From assembly GCA_022707945.1 (NCBI GenBank), contig JAKIZQ010000021.1, positions 1 through 8,214 of the forward strand: DNA of 8,214 nucleotides, written 5' to 3'. Made by a program: the position numbers and the translations under genes. Shown in pieces: positions 1 through 5,575 of the stretch. Each line of letters begins with the position of its first letter. The first letter of the stretch is position 1. The stretch is from Bdellovibrionales bacterium. Lineage in GTDB: Bacteria > Bdellovibrionota > JAFGOL01. A model generated the notes under the pieces. It was not told the DNA's origin and searched no databases. It saw only the letters and a list, made by a program, of their open reading frames with translations.

Positions 1-934
1 CACCTTTTGACATAACAGTTGGATCAAAACCCGGATAGCTAAACATTACAAGTACGTCGCCATTCCTTGCATCAAGTGCAATAACAGCGCCCTTTCTGTT
101 AAAATCACTAAAATATTTGTATGCAATATTCTGAAGGTCTGAATCTATTGTAAGTTCCAAATTATTACCAGGTTCACTTTCTGTATTGCTTACTTTACCA
201 AATATCTTCTCTATTTCTTTTTGTCCCCTCATTCTACCATTAGCATCAACAACGACGTATTTTGCTCCATCTATACCTCTAAGGTCAAGGTCCCAAACTT
301 TTTCAAGACCGAACTTGCCGATAGTATCACCCATATAAAGCTTTCTACCATGCATATCGTAGGCAGAATTAAGTTTGTTCATCTCTATTCTATTAACTTC
401 TCCGATATAGCCAATAAGATGAGCCGTTGCCTCTCCCATAAGATATGTTCTTTTATTATTAACGACAACGTCCACACCGGGTATAAATAACTTATTTGAC
501 TCAATTAATGCAAGTTTATCTCTATCAACATCTTCTGCAATTACTACTGGAAAATATAAAGGCTTATTTTTTGATTTTAACAGTCTAAATTTTATATCAT
601 CCTCTGGAACAGACAACAGCGACGATAGTTTTTTTATTGTCTTTTCTTGTTCTTGAATGAACTGTGGTCTTATAACAATATCAAAAGATAATTTATTATC
701 TACTAGTAGTTTTCCATTCCTATCAAAAACCATCCCTCTTGGTGCCCTATCTTTTTCCTCCCACATTCTATTCTTTTCAGCATAAAAGTAGAGTTCATCA
801 CCTCTGTATAGTTGTAAATACCAAAGTCTAAATAAAACAGCTAAAAAGAAAACACCTACAGATATATAAAGGTAACGATAACGTTTTTCATATACAAAAA
901 GGTCTTCCCTACTACTCAGCTTACTGCTACGCAT
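1..934 (-). CDS. mrdA: Penicillin-binding protein 2 (elongasome transpeptidase), 3' part missing
   Basis: N-terminal 311 residues of the class B PBP that cross-links peptidoglycan during cell elongation, anchored in the inner membrane and acting in the periplasm. Visible in order: a short basic cytoplasmic tail, one membrane segment at about residues 20-40, the family motif APRGMVFDRNG at 64-74, the pedestal/dimerisation region with HLIGYIGEV (172-180) and GDTIGKFGLEKVWD (202-215), then the start of the transpeptidase domain (LTIDSDLQ at 261-268, GAVIALDARNGDVLVM at 282-297). The catalytic SxxK, SxN and KTG motifs lie past the left edge, so activity cannot be judged. The ATG shares one base with the mreD stop (TGATG) and has a good Shine-Dalgarno AAGGTGG (complement of 940-946) five bases upstream. 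It follows mreD, as in many rod-shaped bacteria; rodA would be expected next, outside the window. Identity is secure from these motifs and context. Confidence 0.95.
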   Translation of the reverse strand, partial: MRSSKLSSREDLFVYEKRYRYLYISVGVFFLAVLFRLWYLQLYRGDELYFYAEKNRMWEEKDRAPRGMVFDRNGKLLVDNKLSFDIVIRPQFIQEQEKTIKKLSSLLSVPEDDIKFRLLKSKNKPLYFPVVIAEDVDRDKLALIESNKLFIPGVDVVVNNKRTYLMGEATAHLIGYIGEVNRIEMNKLNSAYDMHGRKLYMGDTIGKFGLEKVWDLDLRGIDGAKYVVVDANGRMRGQKEIEKIFGKVSNTESEPGNNLELTIDSDLQNIAYKYFSDFNRKGAVIALDARNGDVLVMFSYPGFDPTVMSKG

Positions 935-1476
935 CAGGACCACCTTGTCCTTTCTATTATATGAGCAGGTTCTATCCTGCCAGTAAACCTATCAAAAGAG
1001 ACCATATACTTAAATAAATATGGAGCTACTATCGAAGTTAACAAAATGGTAGTTATAAAAGGAAAAAGGATCATAAAGATATAATAAAATCCTGGCCAAC
1101 CTAATAAGACAGCAAGAATTAATTTAGAAGGGACTAACGACACGAGCGTTGCAAACATTACTGATCTCGTTGTTCCTGTAAAAATATAGAGTCCAATGTA
1201 CCTTGCTATAAGAAAAGAAAGTGTATTCAATAACAAACAATCAAAAAAAGAAAAACTGGAGTTTAAACTTATCAAATATGAAATGAATACTGTAAACAGG
1301 ACCCCTTCTCGTAGATTCCTTTTTATAGCCAAGTATATTAGGACACATCCTAAGAGATCTGGTATAAGATATTTTGTTACAAACAAAGAAAACAACGTCG
1401 TCTGTAAACACACACCTATAACACAGAAAAGAACAAAGCCGACTATGTTTAAAATATCAGATATTTCTAATCTCAT
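934..1476 (-). CDS. mreD: Rod shape-determining protein MreD
   Basis: A 180-residue, strongly hydrophobic inner-membrane protein of the elongasome, which with MreC links cytoplasmic MreB filaments to the periplasmic wall synthases. Several membrane segments are visible (roughly residues 10-33, 38-52, 57-72, 76-98, 105-125 and 128-153). A PDLLGCVLIYLAIKRN stretch (39-54) resembles the family's conserved N-terminal PD(L)L region. MreD is poorly conserved, so the assignment leans on hydropathy, length and its place between mreC and mrdA. Its ATG overlaps the mreC stop as ATGA, which suggests translational coupling. No Shine-Dalgarno stands at normal distance. The nearest strong one lies 28 bases upstream, beyond a hairpin inside the mreC end (see the repeat entry at 1487-1501). 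The stop overlaps the mrdA start by one base. Confidence 0.9.
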   Translation of the reverse strand: MRLEISDILNIVGFVLFCVIGVCLQTTLFSLFVTKYLIPDLLGCVLIYLAIKRNLREGVLFTVFISYLISLNSSFSFFDCLLLNTLSFLIARYIGLYIFTGTTRSVMFATLVSLVPSKLILAVLLGWPGFYYIFMILFPFITTILLTSIVAPYLFKYMVSFDRFTGRIEPAHIIERTRWS

Positions 1477-2297
1477 AAAGCAAGGCTGGTGGTTACCACC
1501 AAGACCTCCTCTATATTATTAAAGTCAACACTAGGTTCAACTATTACTTTTTGAGTAGTACCATAATTCTTTTTTTGTATATCTGTAACTATGCCTATCA
1601 ATATCCCTTTAGGAAATCTCTGTTCCATACCTGAAGTCATTATTCTGTTACCTATTCTAACATCATCCAATCTGTTCATATATTTTAGACGACAAATATC
1701 CAAACCTGTTCCCTCTATCACACCTCTTGATCTAGTCTCTTCAACTACAGCATCAACTGTCGAGTTTGGGTCTGTTATAAGTAGCACATCACTATACTCA
1801 GGGAATACTCTCATTATTTGACCAACAACACCATCGTAACTTATAACTGGCATTGACGGCGTTATACCCTGTACAGATCCTTTGTTTATCCTTACCGTCT
1901 TGAACACATCCATGGCGTCTCTTGATATAACTTCTGCCGGTATAGTAGATAAAGCTATTTTTTCCTTAAGCTGTAAGATATTTCTTAATCTAAGGTTCTC
2001 CGATTCTGTTTCTAACGAGTTTTGTAGCCTATATCTTAGTTCTGCATTCTCTTTGTTTAAAACATCATTCTCTTTCTTGACATCTTTTAGATGTATATAG
2101 TTCTCCCAAAAATAGACAGTACCCTTTACTACAGAATTAAGGACATATTGTGCTGGATATGTAACATATATAACAGCTCTATCATACCACCTTATATCTC
2201 TGGCTATTTTATGAAATGAATTTACAGTTACAAGAACAAGTAAAAGTATTAACGCTACAATAAGTTCTTTGTATTTTTTTTCTAGGAACCTATACAT
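1473..2297 (-). CDS. mreC: Rod shape-determining protein MreC
   Basis: A 274-residue bitopic inner-membrane protein whose periplasmic part binds PBP2 and stimulates elongasome wall synthesis. In order: a basic N-terminus, a membrane segment at about residues 11-27, a coiled coil at about 66-112 rich in E, K, L and N, then the double beta-barrel domain. Recognisable family motifs in that domain are DGVVGQI (155-161), LITDPNSTVDAVVEE (173-187) followed by RGVIEGTG (191-198), TSGMEQRFPKGILIGIV (221-237), and the end strand EEVLVV (263-268). Length is normal for the family and there is no extended proline-rich tail. The ATG lies three bases after the mreB stop with only a weak GAG as ribosome site, so translation is probably coupled to mreB. 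The 3' end overlaps mreD by four bases. Confidence 0.96.
   Translation of the reverse strand: MYRFLEKKYKELIVALILLLVLVTVNSFHKIARDIRWYDRAVIYVTYPAQYVLNSVVKGTVYFWENYIHLKDVKKENDVLNKENAELRYRLQNSLETESENLRLRNILQLKEKIALSTIPAEVISRDAMDVFKTVRINKGSVQGITPSMPVISYDGVVGQIMRVFPEYSDVLLITDPNSTVDAVVEETRSRGVIEGTGLDICRLKYMNRLDDVRIGNRIMTSGMEQRFPKGILIGIVTDIQKKNYGTTQKVIVEPSVDFNNIEEVLVVTTSLAL
1487..1501 (-). repeat. Hairpin at the mreC end between a Shine-Dalgarno and the mreD ATG
   Basis: On the minus strand TGGTGG, loop TAA, CCACCA forms a six-pair GC-rich hairpin within the mreC codons for residues 265-270. AGGAGG (complement of 1505-1510) lies just before it and the mreD ATG (1476) 10 bases after it. Folded, the distance from the ribosome site to the ATG would shrink from 28 to about 13 bases. 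Confidence 0.5.
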
Positions 2298-2300
2298 CCG

Positions 2301-3338
2301 CTACTCTATTGTAACGCCTTTTAATAAGTTGTTTATCTGGTCCAATGCTTTGCCTGACCCCATAACAACCGCAGTCAAAGGATCCTCAGAAAGCATGACA
2401 GGGAGCCCTGTTTCTTCTCTAAGAAGTATGTCCAAGTTGCTAAGCAAAGATCCTCCTCCAGTAAGAACAACTCCTTTATCGACTATATCTGCGGCCAATT
2501 CTGGGGGTGTTCTTTCTAGCGCCACTTTAACAGCATCTACTATTGCATTAATAGGATCTGATAATGAATCACGTATTTCGTCTGAATTAACAATAATTGT
2601 CCTTGGAACACCGGCCACAAGGTCTCTGCCCTTTACTTCCATGGTCTCCACTTGATCTCCTGGGTACGCAGAACCTATTGTTATCTTAATATTCTCAGCC
2701 GTCCTTTCCCCTATCAAGAGGTTATATTTTCTTTTAACGTAATTTATAATAGCCTCATCCATTTTGTCTCCACCGACACGAACAGAGCGACTAAAAACTA
2801 TGCCTGCAAGTGATATGACCGCAACCTCTGTGGTGCCACCACCAACGTCGACAATCATGTTGCCACCGGGTTCTGTTATTGGTAGTCCTGCTCCAATAGC
2901 AGCAGCCATCGGCTCTTGTATAAGATATACCTCTCTTGCTCCTGCAGATTCAGCAGATTCCCTTACTGCTCTTTTTTCTACCTCGGTAATACCATAAGGA
3001 ACACATATCATTATTCTAGGTCTTACCAGCGTTCTTCTTGTATGAGCTTTGGCTATAAAATACCTTAACATAGCCTCTGTTACTTCAAAGTCAGCAATAA
3101 CACCTTCTTTCATTGGCCTTATTGCCAGTATACTACCAGGGGTCCTGCCAAGCATTTCTTTTGCTTCTTTTCCTACAGCGACGACCCTTCTTATTCCTCG
3201 CTGATCTTTTTGGACAGCGACCACAGAAGGTTCATTAGCTATGATGCCAAGGCCCTTAGCATATACAAGTGTATTTGCGGTACCAAGATCTATTGCAAGA
3301 TCGTTAGAAAACATATTAAGCATCTTATCAAAATACAT
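2301..3338 (-). CDS. mreB: Rod shape-determining actin homologue MreB
   Basis: A 345-residue bacterial actin that forms ATP-dependent filaments on the inner membrane and guides elongation of the wall. All nucleotide-binding motifs are intact: phosphate loop 1 DLGTANT (17-23), the QEP motif with catalytic Glu141, phosphate loop 2 DVGGGTTEVA (164-173) and the adenosine motif TGGGS (293-297). The N-terminus MYFDKMLNMFSNDLAIDLG is short, with hydrophobic residues that could serve as the membrane-binding segment. The chosen ATG has a moderate ribosome site AGGGGG (complement of 3350-3355) 11 bases upstream; internal Met6 and Met9 are possible but less well placed. As first gene of the operon it sits about 37 bases behind a strong promoter. 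Sequence identity with the family is plain throughout, so confidence is very high. Confidence 0.98.
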   Translation of the reverse strand: MYFDKMLNMFSNDLAIDLGTANTLVYAKGLGIIANEPSVVAVQKDQRGIRRVVAVGKEAKEMLGRTPGSILAIRPMKEGVIADFEVTEAMLRYFIAKAHTRRTLVRPRIMICVPYGITEVEKRAVRESAESAGAREVYLIQEPMAAAIGAGLPITEPGGNMIVDVGGGTTEVAVISLAGIVFSRSVRVGGDKMDEAIINYVKRKYNLLIGERTAENIKITIGSAYPGDQVETMEVKGRDLVAGVPRTIIVNSDEIRDSLSDPINAIVDAVKVALERTPPELAADIVDKGVVLTGGGSLLSNLDILLREETGLPVMLSEDPLTAVVMGSGKALDQINNLLKGVTIE

Positions 3339-3381
3339 TGTGTGAACATCCCCCTATGAGTGGGTTGCATAAATTAAGCAA

Positions 3382-3410
3382 AGATTAATAATAACAAGTA
3401 GAACTGTCAA
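3382..3410 (-). promoter_or_regulatory. Sigma70-type promoter of the mreBCD-mrdA operon
   Basis: Read on the minus strand, a perfect -35 box TTGACA (complement of 3405-3410) is followed after 17 bases by TAATCT (complement of 3382-3387). Transcription would start near 3375 and give a leader of about 37 bases before mreB, containing the AGGGGG ribosome site. Box quality, spacing and position before the first gene of the operon agree. It has not been tested experimentally here. Confidence 0.75.
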
Positions 3411-3436
3411 GCCAAGATACTGGTAAAAGCGCTTGA
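3407..3436. repeat. Inverted repeat spanning the two divergent -35 boxes
   Basis: TCAAGC at 3407-3412 is mirrored by GCTTGA at 3431-3436, with 18 bases between. The arms coincide with the two -35 hexamers, each preceded by GC on its own strand, so the symmetry may simply reflect similar promoters. It could also be a dimeric regulator site; the sequence alone does not decide this. Confidence 0.4.
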
Positions 3437-3461
3437 TATTTTTATTTATAATTTCTATTAT
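3433..3461 (+). promoter_or_regulatory. Sigma70-type promoter of the acyltransferase gene
   Basis: TTGATA (3433-3438), a 17-base spacer, then TATTAT (3456-3461). Usual spacing puts the start site near 3468, only about three bases before the ATG at 3471, so the message would be almost leaderless. A perfect TATAAT at 3447-3452 is an alternative -10 but has no matching -35; it would give a leader of about 12 bases, still without a Shine-Dalgarno. The -35 box overlaps the 8-base palindrome AAGCGCTT (3427-3434), a possible operator. Confidence 0.65.
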
Positions 3462-3470
3462 AGCCGAACA

Positions 3471-5072
3471 ATGGGAAAAAAGCCGAAGCTGGATAATAGG
3501 ATAAAGGATTATATACCCGAGAAGGTCATAGAAAGCTTGAGCCGGGACAACTCTGACCTATCAAAATTATTAGAAGAAAGCCTTGAAACAGAAAAAAAGC
3601 TGGCAAAGGCCGAACGCGACAACAAAAGCAAGGCATTAGAAAAACTTAAGTTCGTAAAATCCATAAGGACCAAACTAAGACTGTCAGATAATAAAAAAGA
3701 AGTCCTTAATGAAGAGATAAAAAAACTCACCAAATATTATGCAGAAGAGATCCACGGTAATTTCAATAATTTCCTTTATAATTTCTTACAAAAGCTTACC
3801 CCTATTGCACTTAATTTCATGTTAAACTCTTTTGGATTAATACAGTTCTTCAAGAACTTTAGAGGAAGACACGAGTTAAAGAACAGCATAATAATAAGAG
3901 GCAATGTAGAACTTGTAAAAAGACTAGAAAAATTTGGTTCCCTCGTAATAGTTCCAACTCATGTTAGTAATTTTGATTCAATAGTCATAGCACACATGAT
4001 GCACACCGCTGGCCTTAATCCACCAATATGGGGGGCTGGATTAAATCTCTTTAAAGGTTTCACGATAAAATATGTTATGAATAACGTTGGTTGTTACAGA
4101 ATAGACAGAAGAAAAAAGAATAAACTATACCTAGAGACTTTAAAAAAATATTCAGAATATCAGCTTCAACAAGGTTACAATACGATCTTTTATCCTGGAG
4201 GCACAAGGTCAAGATCTGGGGAGATAGAGCAAAAACTGAAATTAGGATTACTAGGGACTGTAGTTGCTGCTTTCATTAACAACATAAAAGAAGGAAAAAC
4301 CAGATCCAATATATATGTAGTACCTGTTACGATATCTTACACAGTAGTACCAGAAGCCGAAAAATTAGCACTGGAACATTATTTTGAAGAAGATAAGAGG
4401 AAACAGATCTTAAAAAGGGTATCAAGGCAGGCAACTATATTAGGAAGAACCTTAAAAAAGATTTGGAACAACATGATGCAGAACAATCCTATATATGTAA
4501 CCTTTGGGAACCCGATAGATCCCTTTGGAAACAATGTAAATTATGAAGGCATCTCTGTTGATAAATATGGAATCCCTATTAATGTATCTGACATGATAAA
4601 GGATGAGAATGGTAATTTTATAGACGACCACCATATAGAAAAAGGTTTTACCAAATTACTTGGAGAGAAAATATCAGAAGACTTTTATAAGACGAACATC
4701 ATATTGCCAAGTCAGGTATTTTTGTTCTCTATAGTAAAATACATTAAAGAAGAACATCCCAACATAAAAGATGAAGAACTTGTAAGATTACTACCTGCAG
4801 ACAACACAATCAAAGAAGCAGACCTTAAAGAAGAGATATATGAGACCATAAGAATGATTAAGGACAAAGCCTTAAAAGAAGGTTTTAAACTTCATCCATG
4901 GGTAGACAGAGAGGACGTTGAAAGGATATATAGATATGGAATCAAGATATATACAAGTGGATATGCAGGAGCTCCTATCATAAAGAAAGGCGACAACATA
5001 ATCCCAAAGAAGATAGCGACAATATTATATTATTCATCAAGAGTGAGATGCTATTTTAATGATCAAAAATAA
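3471..5072 (+). CDS. PlsB/GNPAT-like glycerolipid acyltransferase
   Basis: A 533-residue acyltransferase likely to acylate glycerol 3-phosphate or a related glycerolipid at the cytoplasmic membrane face. The four family blocks are present: HVSNFD (His164, Asp169; catalytic HX4D), GCYRIDRR (207-214), YPGGTRSRSG (241-250) and VVPVTISY (283-290). The LYLETLKKYSEYQLQQG stretch (219-235) and the large size point to the PlsB/GNPAT branch rather than short PlsC. Residues 1-95 form a charged, helix-rich extension. Residues 353-387 carry seven-residue G-repeats. The C-terminal 130 residues are mixed helix. No clear membrane helix is visible. In motif III the usual Glu of PEGTRS is Gly. The ATG lacks a Shine-Dalgarno. 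A TTG at 3537 behind GAGAAGG is an alternative start that removes 22 residues. The gene stands alone, diverges from mreB and overlaps the DUF4416 gene tail to tail. Acyl acceptor and donor are not determined by the sequence. Confidence 0.85.
   Translation: MGKKPKLDNRIKDYIPEKVIESLSRDNSDLSKLLEESLETEKKLAKAERDNKSKALEKLKFVKSIRTKLRLSDNKKEVLNEEIKKLTKYYAEEIHGNFNNFLYNFLQKLTPIALNFMLNSFGLIQFFKNFRGRHELKNSIIIRGNVELVKRLEKFGSLVIVPTHVSNFDSIVIAHMMHTAGLNPPIWGAGLNLFKGFTIKYVMNNVGCYRIDRRKKNKLYLETLKKYSEYQLQQGYNTIFYPGGTRSRSGEIEQKLKLGLLGTVVAAFINNIKEGKTRSNIYVVPVTISYTVVPEAEKLALEHYFEEDKRKQILKRVSRQATILGRTLKKIWNNMMQNNPIYVTFGNPIDPFGNNVNYEGISVDKYGIPINVSDMIKDENGNFIDDHHIEKGFTKLLGEKISEDFYKTNIILPSQVFLFSIVKYIKEEHPNIKDEELVRLLPADNTIKEADLKEEIYETIRMIKDKALKEGFKLHPWVDREDVERIYRYGIKIYTSGYAGAPIIKKGDNIIPKKIATILYYSSRVRCYFNDQK
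5056..5072. other. Tail-to-tail coding overlap of two convergent genes
   Basis: The acyltransferase stop codon (5070-5072, plus strand) lies 14 bases beyond the far end of the DUF4416 stop (5056-5058, minus strand), so 17 bp code on both strands. I see no GC-rich hairpin with a T-run at or near the junction on either strand. Confidence 0.9.
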
Positions 5073-5574
5073 AATTTCTAGCTCTATTAAAGAAAGAAAC
5101 AACTAATGTAGATCTATACTCTGGGAACGTCCAATACTCTATAGGGTTATAAGTGTTCTTTCTATAAAAAAGAGTTAACTCACCGTATACACCATTCTTA
5201 ATGTATATCCTGTGAAAAAAAGCCTTATTCGTTGCAAGAACTACGTTCTCTGGAGTAATTATTCCAGGATCTATATTAACAGTCCTCTTATCGTCTTTAG
5301 AATACTTTAACTCCAACGAGTCACAAAGTTTTTTGTATTTTACCAATTCATCCCTTTTTATCTTTTTCTCATAGACAACAAATACTCTGTTAAGATCTTC
5401 GCCCATTTCTGTTTGATAATAATCACTCCAAATAAAAGCCATCTTTCTCGAGCAAAATAATATCCTGCCTATCTTTTTAGAAAGAACATCCAATATTTTG
5501 CTTATGTCCAGATCCTTAGACACAAGTACAGCGGTGAACAACAAAACTTTCTTTGGTTCAAATGGTTTACTCAT
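5056..5574 (-). CDS. DUF4416 family protein
   Basis: A 172-residue soluble protein of unknown biochemical function. I recognise the DUF4416 pattern: an N-terminal EPKKVLLFTAVL (6-17), DYYQTEMG (51-58), RTVNIDPGIITPENVVLATNK (97-117, the most telling block), HRIYIKNGVYGELTL (121-135) and WTFPEYRS (148-155). Acidic, His and Arg residues in the middle blocks could form an active or nucleotide-binding site, but this is speculation. Length is normal for the family. It is the last gene of the heptose operon, starting one base after the stop of the heptose kinase with no Shine-Dalgarno visible, so translation is probably coupled. Its 3' end overlaps the convergent acyltransferase by 17 bp, leaving no space for a terminator between them. 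A link to LPS core or nucleotide-sugar metabolism is suggested only by context. Confidence 0.88.
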   Translation of the reverse strand: MSKPFEPKKVLLFTAVLVSKDLDISKILDVLSKKIGRILFCSRKMAFIWSDYYQTEMGEDLNRVFVVYEKKIKRDELVKYKKLCDSLELKYSKDDKRTVNIDPGIITPENVVLATNKAFFHRIYIKNGVYGELTLFYRKNTYNPIEYWTFPEYRSTLVVSFFNRARNFIFDH

Positions 5575-5575
5575 T

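Noticed and set aside
2269..2997. Open frames on the plus strand opposite mreB, and similar ones opposite mrdA, mreC, mreD, the kinase and the heptosyltransferase
   Set aside because: They are antisense shadows of well-identified genes, with low-complexity translations and no family motifs.
3292..3370. Small leader reading frame before mreB (ATG at 3370), ending out of frame inside mreB
   Set aside because: It has no ribosome site, would start about five bases from the predicted transcript end, and its codons show no recognisable pattern. Probably chance.
3447..3452. Perfect TATAAT as the main -10 of the acyltransferase promoter
   Set aside because: No -35-like hexamer stands 16-18 bases upstream, whereas TATTAT at 3456-3461 pairs with TTGATA at exactly 17 bases. 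Kept only as an alternative.
3509..4634. Minus-strand open frames (3509-3733 and 4452-4634) opposite the acyltransferase
   Set aside because: They lie opposite conserved acyltransferase sequence, and neither shows a motif or ribosome site.
5040..5110. Possible terminator at the convergent gene ends
   Set aside because: I looked for a GC-rich stem followed by a T-run on both strands and found only AT-rich sequence without a convincing stem.
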